Shown here: positions 44,035 to 55,230 of the stretch, one piece after another | How the letters are laid out: every line of letters starts with the position of its first letter | How positions within the stretch are numbered: position 1 is the first letter of the stretch | Assembly (NCBI GenBank): GCA_017139535.1 | Contig: WOUO01000005.1 | Coordinates: forward strand, 62,001-126,000 | Source: Trichocladium uniseriatum | Taxonomy: Eukaryota; Ascomycota; Sordariomycetes; Sordariales; Chaetomiaceae | Length of the DNA: 64,000 nt | Reading direction: 5' to 3' | Position numbers and translations under genes: made by a program | The notes under the pieces: model-generated | Told to the model about the DNA's origin: nothing | Databases searched by the model: none | What the model saw: only the letters and a program-made list of their open reading frames with translations

Positions 44035-45311
44035 ATGGCTGTCGGAACCGTTCTCGTCACTGGGTGAGCACCTGCCCCTCCTTGTCCCCCTCGTCCCCCG
44101 CTCTCGGCCCGCCTGCCAGGGTCAAGACGTCGACACGTCGGCATCGGTACTGACGAAGCTCGCAGTGGCACGGGCTACATTGGGTCCTTCACCACCCTCG
44201 CCCTGCTCGATAATGGTTATGACGTCGTGATTGTCGACAGCCTTTACAATTCGTCCAAGGTCGCCGTGGACCGCATCGAGCTCATCTCTGGCAAGCGTCC
44301 CGCCTTTTACGAGGTCGACATCACAAACGAGGCGGCTCTCAACGAGGTCTTTGCCAAGCACCCCGAGATCGACAGCGTCATTCACTTTGCCGCCCTCAAG
44401 GCCGTCGGCGAATCTGGCGATATCCCTCTCGAGTACTACCGCGTCAATGTCGGCGGCAGCATTTCGCTGCTGCGCTGCATGGAGAAGCACAATGTCACCA
44501 ACATTGTCTTTTCCTCGTCGGCCACCGTCTACGGCGACGCCACCCGCGTTCCCAACATGATCCCCATTCCCGAGCACTGCCCGATCGGCCCCACCAACAC
44601 CTACGGCCAGACAAAGGTCATGATCGAGACAGTCATCACCGACCATATCGAGGCGCAACGCCGCCTCAACAAGAAGGCCGGCAAGCCCTACGAGCAGTGG
44701 AACGGCGCCCTGCTCCGCTACTTCAACCCCTGCGGTGCCCATCCTAGCGGCGTCATGGGCGAGGACCCCCAGGGCGTGCCTTTCAACCTCCTTCCTCTGC
44801 TGGGCAAGGTTGCTACTGGCGAGCGCGAGAAGCTGCTGGTCTTTGGTGACGGTGAGTACTCGGCGAGAAATTTTGGGAGAAAGCATAACTAAGACATCAC
44901 TTTACAGACTACGCCTCCAAGGACGGCACCTGCATCCGCGACTACATTCACGTTCTCGACCTTGCGAGCGGCCACTTGGCTGCGCTCAACTACCTCCGCG
45001 AGCACAAGCCTGGTGTGCGCGCCTGGAACCTGGGTTCCGGCCGCGGCAGCACAGTCCTTGAGATGATTAAGGCTTTCAGCAAGGTTGTCGGCCGCGATCT
45101 GCGGTACCAGGTCGTTGACCGGAGACAAGGAGATGTTCTGGACCTTACCGCCCACCCGGCCCGTGCCAACGAAGAGCTCAAGTGGAAGACACAGCTTACC
45201 CTGGAGGATGCCTGCGCCGACCTCTGGCGCTGGGTGGAGAACAACCCGCGGGGATACCGGCAAGATCCCCCAGCCGAGCTGCTCGAGGCTCTCAAGGCTA
45301 AGAAGGCCTGA
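44035..45311 (+). CDS. UDP-glucose 4-epimerase
   Basis: Three exons: 44035-44063, 44166-44851 and 44908-45311, giving 372 aa. The first exon has only 29 nt; its junction rebuilds the NAD motif TGGTGYIG (residues 9-16). SSSATVYG (Ser127-129) and TYGQTK (Tyr156, Lys160) supply the catalytic Ser and the YxxxK pair. RYFNPCGAHPSG and FGDDYASKDGTCIRDYIHV are epimerase signatures; the latter spans intron 2. Length matches the stand-alone epimerase, so the mutarotase domain of yeast Gal10 is absent. The enzyme interconverts UDP-glucose and UDP-galactose for the Leloir pathway and for galactose-containing glycans. Often named GAL10/galE/uge in fungi. Confidence 0.95.
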
Positions 45312-45426
45312 AACGACGGACATGACTTTACTAACGACCGCGGTTTGGGATACACTCGTAGTGTCTTACTAAGTACCCCCTAGAGTTATTAATGCATTAG
45401 TAGAGGAGGTACAGCGCGCCCCCTTT

Positions 45427-46624
45427 TTACACCTTGAGCAACAGCTTCCCTGTCGTTTTTCTGCCCTCCAAATCCGAGTGCGCCCGAGCCACCTCTTTGA
45501 GCGGGTATACCTCATGCACCTTGACATGCACCTTGCCCGCGAGCAGCAGGTCGAACAGCTCCTTGGTGTAGGCGTGCCGCTCCTCCGGGGTTACAATGTA
45601 ACCAAACAGAACCGGGCGCATCAGCTTGATGTTCTTTGCGCCCAATCTCAGGAGGTCCACCGGCCCAGCAGGACCAGACTGTCAACTATGTTAGCCACCA
45701 CGTCTTGGTAAGTTAGGTAGTCGACAAAACTCACCGCGTTCCCAAAGACAACCACCGTCCCCTTCCTCGCGACCATCTCCAAATCCCCGTCAAAAGTCGC
45801 CTTACCCACCCCGTCAAAAATCAAATCCACCCCCTTCCCCCCCGTAATCTCCTTGACCCTCCCAACCACATCCTCCGACTTGTTATCCACCACCCACTGC
45901 GCCCCATTCCGGCTCGCAATCTCACACTTCTCCGCACCCCCAGCCGTTCCAATCACCCTCGCCCCGGACACACTCAGCAGCTGCACTAACATCCCGCCCG
46001 TGCCGCCCGCCGCAGCATGCACCAGCGCCCACGGCCCCTCACTGACCCCCAACTGCGACGCACCATGTCCCTGTCCGTCCCCTTGCTTCCCGCCCAGCCC
46101 CGTCGCTTCCCGGACAAAAGTCAGCGCGGTCAGGCCCTGCAGCAGCGAGGCGGCCGCGTCGGCCGTCGACAGGCCGTCGGGGATGGGCGAGGCCGAGGTG
46201 GCCGGGACCGCCGTCAGCTCGGCGTAGGCGTGGTCGGCGAGGTAGGCGACGCGGTCGCCCTCTTTGAGTGCGAGCGCTGGGTTGTGGTGCGGGGAGGACG
46301 GGTCTGAGAGGGACGGGTGCAGCGCGATGATCGTGCCGGCGGCTTCTTTGCCTGTTATGAGCGGGAGGGGGGCGCGGTAGAGGCCGGTGCGGAAATATCT
46401 GGGTTGGAGGGGTGGTGGTGTTAGGGAAACGTGGGTGGAAAAAAGGGGGTGGGGAGGGGGGAGACGTACGTGTCGATATAGTTGACGCCGATGAACTCGT
46501 TGCGGATAAGGACCTCACCTTCTTTGAGCTGGGGTACGGGGAGGTCGGTCTTCCATTGGAGGGCGTCGGTGCCGCCGTTTTCCTCGATGAGGATGCCCGA
46601 CATGGTTTGGGGGATGGGTGTCAT
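45427..46624 (-). CDS. NADPH:quinone oxidoreductase-like protein (zeta-crystallin type MDR)
   Basis: Three exons on the minus strand: 46624-46470, 46398-45735 and 45678-45427, giving 356 aa. Phases fit at YIDT-YFRTGLY and VFGNA-SGPAGPV. The N-terminal catalytic domain has GVNYIDTYFRTGLY and GKEAAGTI, the classic Qor start. The cofactor motif is HAAAGGTGGMLVQL, and VDLIFDGVGKATFDGDLEM follows. There are no zinc-ligand Cys residues, as expected for quinone oxidoreductases. A Gly/Gln-rich insertion (GGKQGDGQGHGASQLG) lengthens it relative to the yeast Zta1 type. An alternative Met lies at 46603. The gene converges on the epimerase gene with a 115-bp gap. Confidence 0.92.
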
Positions 46625-48132
46625 GGTGGGCAGGTGGATGGGGTCAATTGGGGCGCAATTGTGAGGTTTGGCGTATTGGCGACGTGGTGCTTTTGGGATT
46701 TGGGATGTAGAAGAAGAGAGGTTCTCGAGAGTTTACCTGTTGGTGCGGGGCTCGGTAGGACGGGTCGGGTCATCGATTTGGATAGCACTCTGGGTCCGCC
46801 TGCCCCGCGCTTGTCTCCTGCATAACGAACTCGTTGCTTGAATTGAGGGCTAAAATTGTATGACCTAGAATTGATGCAATGCACTACCTAGGTCCCCAAG
46901 TAGTTTGATATTGTTGAGGAGAAATGTCTGTTACAAACACCACATCCTCGCGAAACGCACAATGGCAGCTGCTGGACCTTTCTCCTGCCCGGGCCGAAGC
47001 TTGGTCCTGACTCGCCACTAGGATTGCCTTGAGTGTGAAAGGAGCTAAACAATATGTCCCTTCCCTACAGTCTTTCAACCCATCAGTTTGATCTTCAACT
47101 TGAGTCTAACAAAGTGCTAGAGATCTCCAAAGACGAAGAAACAAACGTCCAGACGGGATTGCTTTATTTATCCCCGCCCAAAATGATGTCATTGGGGGAA
47201 ACGGCAAGCCGAAGTCGGGTCGCTTACGAATCCATGTCGTCCGAGCCGAGCGGGCCGCTCTTCGCAGAAGGATCGAAGCCAAAATGCCAAGAGCGTCGTC
47301 GCTCGATTCTTTCCCAAACGGCCAAAAACTGCCTGGAACAGCTCAACCAAGAAAGACTCGATCGGGCCTCGAAGAGCCCACCATCTCATGTCAGCCTGCT
47401 CTCCCTCCATTGGACTTGAGCCTTTCAGCATCGTATCGGATGAGGCAGGGTCCTTGTGCTGCTCGACAAGGGTAGATTTGTTTTTCGAGCCGTTGGCGCA
47501 ATGTTTCGTGTTGACCCGCTGAGGCTGTGCCCAGCGCTTGAACGTCGGGCTTTCATTGACTGGCACCACGCATCCGAATCGAGAGAGCTTCGGGCGATGA
47601 AACTGCAACCTCATCCTTTGAGCCTCGCCAGCTCCACGAGGCTTTTGCATCCGCGCGTCTTGCTTGGCAAATATTTTATTTCTTCGATAATCACAGCATC
47701 GTGTCACTTAGTTTCTCAAATCTCTGTTTATTTACACAGCAACCACCACCTCCAGCAACCTTGACGGACTCCGAAGGATCGCGGCAGGACGACCCACAGC
47801 ACCACGTAACGTTGAGGCTGGACACGCCAACCCTGCAAGCCAACTTTGACCGACCGACAACTTCATTTATCTCAAAAAATCTGTTGGCCTTGTTCCTTGG
47901 GCAGTCAAGCCGTGCTTTGTCGGCCTCGGTCGAGCCTTGTTCTAAATCGGGCGTGTTTCAGCAACTGCGTCCGTGTCCCATAAACGTTGGGCGGGACGGA
48001 TATTTCAGCTTACTACGCCGCAGCCTCATTTCCCCAAGGGTCGTGGGGGATGGGGAATCGTCAAAAATAACGGCAAAATTGCCTACGTCCCGTTGACAAC
48101 AACACTGCCTAACCATACTAGCGTCCTCCGTG
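46625..48132. promoter_or_regulatory. 1.5-kb divergent upstream region, quinone oxidoreductase / ankyrin gene
   Basis: A 121-codon plus-strand ORF starts at 47054, overlapped by an equally long minus-strand frame; neither resembles a family, so neither is annotated. No specific element assigned. Confidence 0.35.
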
Positions 48133-51100
48133 ATGGCTACCACTTTGGGTCAGGACCGCCGTCGGGCACGGCTACAACAGCTCGCGGACGAATGGGGGGT
48201 CCACATTCCTCCGCCCGTGGCCATCCCGACTCCGGCTCCACCAGTCCGGACGCCGGCCGACGAGTTCCACGCCGAGGAACTACTCAAGAGACGGCGCATC
48301 GCGGCCAACCCGGACCGCCAGTCCCAGGCCGGGACTATCAAGCGCGCGTTTAGTTCTAGCAAAAAAGCACTGGAAACCAACGACATTTTCGAGGTCCTCA
48401 ATTCCCATGTCGCCAATGGCGGAGCTCCGGGCGTCGCCGACGCTCTCATCGCGAAGCTGCTGCTTTCTGGCGGGAACCTGAACGTGTCAAACGTCAAGAA
48501 CAAGACCAACCTGATCACCAGGAGAAGGAGCATCGAGTCGATGCAACGCAGCCGGATCCTGCAAAAGGCCATCGAGAACCGCCAGACCGATATGGTCGCC
48601 CTCCTGGTCCAGCATGCAGACCCCTTCTCTCTCGATGCCGCGTTACCCTTTGCCCTGCGGTCTACCGACCCGGTCATGGTGCAGATGCTGCTCAGCCGGG
48701 GCGCCAACGCCTCCCAGACACAGGATGCCCAGGACGCCTTTCGCCAGATGTGCATCATGGGCGGTTATGGCCATCTGGTCGGGCTTATCCTCCAGTCAGA
48801 AGGGAGACCACCGCCGGGCTGGCTCTCGCTTGCCATGGTCGATGCCGCACGAAAAGGGTGCCTTGAAACCGTCCTGAGACTGAGCCGGTCCTCCGCTGAT
48901 GGGGAACACAACAAGGCCGAAGCGCTCAAGATCGCAGTCGCCCAGTGCAGGGTAGACATTGCACTTGCGATTCTCACGGCAGCAAAGCCGCCTGCTTCGG
49001 GCGGCCGGGGTGTGCTGGAGAGCTTCACGCAGCTTCTCGAGCATGCAACGATCGGCCCGAATGAGAAAATGGTCCTCACAGAAGCCCTGCTCTGCGCTGG
49101 AGCCTCGGGTGACCCTGTATCACTGGCACTTTCTCAGGCCTGCGCCGCCGAATTCTACGACATGGTCACTCTGCTCGTCTCGTACGGAGCCTCGGTCGAC
49201 TTCCAAGAGGGCAGCATTATCCGAGATGCGGTCGCCAAGGGGCGGTGCAGTCTTGTCCAACTGTTACTAGCCGAGCACACAGTCCTCAGTCCCATCTACG
49301 CTTCCGAAAGTGTCGCGAGCATCCCCAAGACAATTTCTCCAGAAGACCGCCACGCCATATTACGGATACTGCTGCGGAAAGGTGCACGAGGGGATCCTCT
49401 GCATGATGCGCTGATTGACGCCGTCCAAGCCGGGGATCTCCAGTCCACCGAGCTTCTCCTCACCCCCTATTTCCCTGGAGGCTCGCCCGGCCCAGGCCAA
49501 GTTGTCCGCAACGGCCGCCGCAGTGTGGCCTACGTGAGGCATGAGATGGCGTCTGTCGACCACAAGAGCGGCCTCGCACTAAGCCTGGCGGTCAAAGCGG
49601 GCAACCTCCCGATGGTGAAGCAGCTTCTAACAGGCAAACCATCTACAAAAACTCTAGACGAGGTGTTCCCCTTGGTCCACAACCTCCAGGCTGCTGATCG
49701 CTATCATGTGGCTGAGTGCTTCCTTGCCGCTGGCATTTCCCGCGCGTGTATCTCTGGGGCTCTGCACAAGGCAGTCGAGGAACAACCACCTCTCAGAGAC
49801 GAGAATCTCATCAGTATTCTGCTACGGCACAATGCCGATGTCAACTTTAACGACGGCGCCAGTGTCCTATCGGCCGTCACGATCAAGGACCTGCCTTTGC
49901 TCGAGACTTTGCTCAGAAGCAAGCCATCCCCCCAAATCATGGCCAGCGCCATGTCTAGGGCCATGATGACTGATGACAAGCCCGTCCGCTATGAGATGGT
50001 GCGGTTGCTCGTTGCGGCCGGGGCTGGACGTGAGGGGACAGAAGTATCCGAGGCATTGGCTCAGTTGTTGCCCGTCAAGCCGATTGACATACAACTCGTC
50101 GCACTGCTTCTCGAACACGGACGGGCCGACGCCAACTTTGACCAAGGCTTGCCCGTTGCTCTAGGTAGGTCGGCATGCACCCTTCGCCTTTCCATAAGCT
50201 AACCCACCTCCAGCCGCCAATGACCCGGATCCGATGGTACTCGACCTTGTCCTCCAGCACGGCCAGCCAACCCCTGACACGCTGTACCGGGGTCTGGACA
50301 CCCTCTCGGAAATGCCTACCAATCCCACGAAAGTGGCGAAAGTCGACGCCATCCTCCGGCGGACCAAACAAAAGGAGATTCTCAACGCCGTCCTATTCAA
50401 GGAAGTGCAGACGCTCCTCAAGACTCCCCCTGATGGCCGCCAACTAGCCGTTCTCTCCTCGCTTCTCGCAGCCGGAGCAGACGTCAACGCCCACAAGGCT
50501 GCAGCGCTTTGTTGCGCCGTAAAAGCCGCCGATGCCCCGATCGTGGACTTGCTGTTCAGTGCCAACCCAACCCCGGCTTCGTTGGCGGCCGCCTTGCCTC
50601 AGTCTCTCAATATCCCCGACCCAATGGACCGACTGGCATACACCCAGAAGCTAATTGAATCTGGCGCTCCTAGGGCAGAGGCCAACCGGGCACTGGTCTA
50701 TGCCATTGCCGCCCACCCTAACGACCACCCCCTGATCGCGCTTCTCGCAGCACATGCCGAATCCGCCGACGGCGAGGCGCTAATCACTGGTGTGAAGAAT
50801 GAGAATCCGGACATTGTGCACATCGTGCTCGAAAAGAGTTCACGGAGATGCACGACTGCAGCGCTCGAGGATGCGTTCCAAGAGGCGACCAGGGTCAAGA
50901 GCAAGGAGAGGCGGGTGACCATTTGCACGTCGCTGCTGAAACAAGGCGTGTCGGGCCCGGTTGTGTCTGACGCGCTCCTCGCTGCAGCATCCGACGGAGA
51001 CCTCGTCCTCGGCGATGTCTTGGTGAGCCACGGGGCGAGTGTTGAACACCAGGAAGGGCAGGCCATCGTTGAGGCGTGCAGATCTGGTTCTTCCGAAGTT

Positions 51101-53731
51101 CTCAAAATGTTGCTGAGCAGCAAGGTGGAGGTTAAGAAGCAAACTCTCCTTAAGGGCTTCCAAGCGACTACAGAGGTACAAGACCTAAGCAGACGAGCCG
51201 AAGTCTTGCGGCTCTTACTAGACAGAGGTGTCGTTGGTGAGGTTCTGGATGCCCAGCTGGTATCGGTCGCCAAGTTTGGCGACGACGGTGAACCCCTGGT
51301 GCGGTTGCTCCTCGAATTTGGCGCCAACGTCGACTACAACGCGGGCGAGGCCATCTGGAACGCCACCCGGGAAGCCATGATGGGCACTCTCAAGCTGATG
51401 CTCGGCGTGGAGAGGGTGGGCGAACGTCAGAAGGGTCCATCCAAAGAAACGCTGCTTCGAGCCCTCAAGGCAAGCCGGAAACTAGGCAGGGACCCAAGGT
51501 TCCAGGTTATCGACTGGCTCTTCCAAGCCGGGTTGCCGCCCTGCGAGGAGATCAATCTCGCTCTGAACAGAGCCGTTAAGGACGACCCAGATCCTCGACT
51601 CATCCAACTGCTGCTTAAGAACGGCGCGTCACCGCTAACAAACGGCTGCGAAACCTTGACAGACGCTGCTCAGTTTCTCTTGGTCGACATTTTGGCCTTG
51701 TTCCTCGATACGGATATTCCTAAACGGGATGTCTCGTGGGCCTTTCAGCAAGCATTTACGGCCCAGACTGCCTCGATCTGGCTGTCAGAAGAGGGCTTGA
51801 AAGTAGCAAAGATGCTTCTAGACAAGGGGGCAGAAGGGGAGAGCCTAGCGCTAGCCCTGACGACGGCCATTGACGCATACGGCTCAGAGAACGATGCGAT
51901 TGCTCGCAAGTTTGCTAGCATCCTTTTGCAGTCCAATGTCGACGTCAGCTCCCAGGATGGTCTGGTGGTTCAGAAAGCGGCACAGAAAGCCGATTCGGAA
52001 TTGATCCAGCAGGTACTGCAACGCAAACCAAACTCTCGTGCCATCTCCATGGCGATCCCGTACATTTTTGAAGAGGATCTATCAGAAGCCGATACTCTCC
52101 GCCTCATCGACCTGTTTGTTGATTACCACGATGGAGAGGAGAGGCTTGACGTGATGTTTACGGACCCGGAGTCCGAACCAGTCGTGTTTCGTGCAGTCAC
52201 CAAGTTTCCCCGTTCCGTCAAGATCCTGCAGGCCTTGTTCGATGCCGGCTATTATCACGACCAAAACACGGTGACCCGAGTCATGGACGAGGCCGAGGAG
52301 GATGAGCAGGTCAGCCTATTATTCTGGGCGCTCTTCCAGCCTCAAAAGAGGGTCAGCAGCGCCGTCATCGAGCTGCTGATCAACCGCGGTGCCAAGGTCA
52401 ACTTTGAGACCCGCTTCTCCAAGATGACGCCCCTCATGCTGGCCATCCAGAACCGGCGGCCAGATCTGGTCAAGTCTCTCATCCTTGCGGGCGCTGAGGT
52501 CGACGTAACAGATGCCACGGGTAACACCCCGATGACGATGGCGACGCGGATTGGGGGGGAACTCGGCACTTCAATGATGTCAAACGTACTCGCTGCCGAC
52601 CCATCCATCAACGATGGTTCTCTGCACAATGCTGCGAGGGACCTCAACGTGAGGGCCATGCAAGTGCTCGTTGAATACGGCCATGACCTCGATTTTCCAA
52701 GCACGTTGCACGGTGGCCGTAGTGCCCTCGGCGAGCTTTGCCTGAACGCTGCCCACGCGGGTCCCCTTACGGCCGCCCAGGAGAAGAAAATGGAGAAGGC
52801 CATGATGTTTCTGATCAACCACGACACCGACGTCACCATCCAATGCAACGGCAAGTCGGTCCTGTTCCTCGCGCTCCACTCGGCCGACCCCCTCACCACT
52901 ACACGTGCCCTCCTCAAAGTCGGCCTCTGGAAGCACATCAACAAGTCCTACAACCACTACACAGATGGCACCTACACGTACTCGGCCACCCAATACGTGA
53001 CCCGCATCCTCCCAGAATCTGACACCCGCCCGCAACTCCTCGACCTCCTTGTCGCCAACCGCGCCGTCGACGTCTACTACGCCAACGACGGCCCGCAGCC
53101 CGAGGGCGCCGTCAACCTGCCCCCCGAACTCCTCAGCGCTGAGCGCGAGCGCCGCGCCCGCGAGGAACGCATCGCCAAGGAATCCGAAGAGCACGCGCTA
53201 GCCCTCGCGCGCTCCAAAGAAATCGCCCACATCCACAACCAAATCTTCCTCGCGCGGGCCGACCTCGAGGACGCGCGCGCCCGCCGGCAGCGCGACGACG
53301 AGCTGACGGCCATCCACGCGAAGAAGGCGGCCGAGGAATCCGCGTTTGCGGCCGAGCTGCAGCGGCGCAAGGCCGAGCGCGCCGCGGCGATTGTGCACGA
53401 GCAGCGGCTGACCGAGGCCGGGCTGACGCGGGCGCGCATGGTGGCCGAGGCTCAGCTCGAGATGGAGGGCAAGAAGCAGGGGATGATGATTGAGTGGGAG
53501 GGCAAGATGGCGCGGCAGCGCGAGGGGAACGCCAAGGCGCTGAGCGGGATCCGGATCCGCGAGCGCGAGGCCGTCGAGCGGTTGGATGCGGCGGCGGATG
53601 CGAGGGCGGTGAATCGCATTGCGGAGCATAAGCGGTTGGTGGATGAGCAGAATACCCTGGCGGCGAGGCTCGCGAGCGGAGGGGTGGATCAGAGGAGGCA
53701 GATTGGGTATATCACGGGGGAGTTGGACTGA
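48133..53731 (+). CDS. Giant degenerate ankyrin-repeat protein with C-terminal coiled coil
   Basis: Two exons, 48133-50164 and 50214-53731, giving 1,849 aa. Intron GTAGGT..GCTAAC..CCAG, 49 nt. Residues 1-90 are basic and disordered (LLKRRRIAANPDRQ). From about 95 to about 1580 runs a long array of helix-pair repeats. Most units keep only the hydrophobic frame of ankyrin repeats (xLLxxGAxVxxxxG, then AL..A). Canonical repeats appear near 1430-1500: TPLMLAIQNRRPDLVKSLIL followed by AGAEVDVTDATGNTPM. Within the array, groups of three units recur (see findings). The last 215 residues form a long charged coiled coil (REERIAKESEEHALALARSK and onward), ending GYITGELD. Such proteins scaffold other proteins; partner and place in the cell are unknown. 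N-terminal signal or membrane segments are absent, so it is probably cytosolic or nuclear. Confidence 0.8.
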
Positions 53732-55230
53732 GGGGGGATTTGGGCTGATGAGGTGTTGGGGAAGGGGGCTGGGGATTGGGTCGGAGCTTGGGAGTTTGTT
53801 TAGGTAGATCTGATAGGTGCCTGGGGATTTACGAAATGAATGATATCGAGTTTGCTTTCCTGGGAATGGCCTGAATTTGGCTTCTGGAAGACAGATTTGC
53901 AGTGTTGTTGAGACATGGAATGTGCCTGAACTTCCAACTTGAGAGTTTCCAACACCTTTTGGGAGGATTATTGAGACATTAAAAAAGAAGCGCTTCTCCC
54001 TATTGCAAGGACGCTGGAAGAGGCTATGTGCAGCTTCTCGATCCCTGTGATGCATCACCAGGGTAAAAGTGATCACATGGAGAACAACAAATCCGCAAAT
54101 AGGGAAAAGGATATGAAAAAACAACAAGAGTATATGGGAAGAGGAATTGTGAAAAAGAAGGGAAAACAAGAAGCAGAAGAAGCAGTAATATTCCTCACAT
54201 GTTATTCGAGGCCCAAAGGTAGTATTGGTGATGTGATCCTTCTGTTTTCAGAAACTTAAGCCACTCCTTCCCATCACCGTTTGTATTCTGACTTACTTCT
54301 CCGAAACCCGTCAGTTGCCCATCTGTTTTCTTTTTTTGGTTCTCAGTTTCCTTGATTCTCCATTCCAACTCCAAAATTTATCATGGTGTTCTCATTTGAG
54401 CAGACTTTGCGCGATCGACTACGCTAAACACTAACTACTATATTCTATTTTATCTCACTCCTTCTTTTCCATTTTTCAGTCTTTTTCCAATCCCTATTCA
54501 TTTCCTGCCCTCCAATCCTTGCAGTTTCTCTCTTCTAAACCTCAGCTTCAGCCTCTCGTTTCCAACTACCAACCACCCGTCAAAATAGGACTTCGTACTT
54601 GGAATTGATTCCGAGGAACTGATTCCGGCAAACCCTTTCTCCTTTTCCGTTTCTCGTACCGTCTTCTTCATTTATTTCACGCAGACCGGCAACCAAGAGT
54701 CGGTTTCAAGTACTCTCCACTCTCTTTAACACTTGAGCCTCAAGAACGCTTCTTTCTCGTTTGAACTTCTCATTTCTCGTCTGATTTGGTCATCGCATAT
54801 CACTTTGGTCCTCCTCAAAGTCAGGATCTATGCTGCTTACGTCCGGGTTATTCGACAGTCTTTACTCTCTTTATCACGAGTTTCTCTACTTTGAGCCTCT
54901 GACCTCAAAATTTGGAATCTGCTCTTTCCAGTATCAGGAATTCTGGCTCCCCCCATTCTTTTCTTCCCCTGCTACGAAACACCGTCGACTTCTTTCTCCC
55001 AAACCTCAAGCCTTTCCTCCAACCGCCGCACAACTTCTTACAATCAAACCTCTTCAGCGAGCAACACACCTCGAATCAACCAGCCACTGGAGTTTACACC
55101 ATCTCAGCCAAATCCGCCCAGCATTCTGTAAGTATCGCTGTTGTTTCCGGGGAGTTTGCAAGGCAGCCCGTTAACGACCCTCTCAGTGCAACCGGCAGCC
55201 ATATGAGCCACTAAGCAGCACCGTCGGAAA
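53732..55230. promoter_or_regulatory. 1.5-kb intergenic region with long CT-rich leader
   Basis: From about 54280 to 55110 the plus strand is strongly pyrimidine-rich, a feature of fungal promoters and leaders near transcription starts. A plausible 5' UTR intron, GTAAGT at 55128 to CTCAG at 55186 with a gttaacg branch-like site, lies just before the SNF2-gene ATG. ORFs at 54830 and 54912 overlap each other and look like non-coding leader. Confidence 0.45.

Noticed and set aside
47054..47419. 121-codon plus-strand ORF upstream of the ankyrin gene
   Set aside because: Overlapped by a longer minus-strand frame; neither shows motifs, and the position suits promoter sequence.
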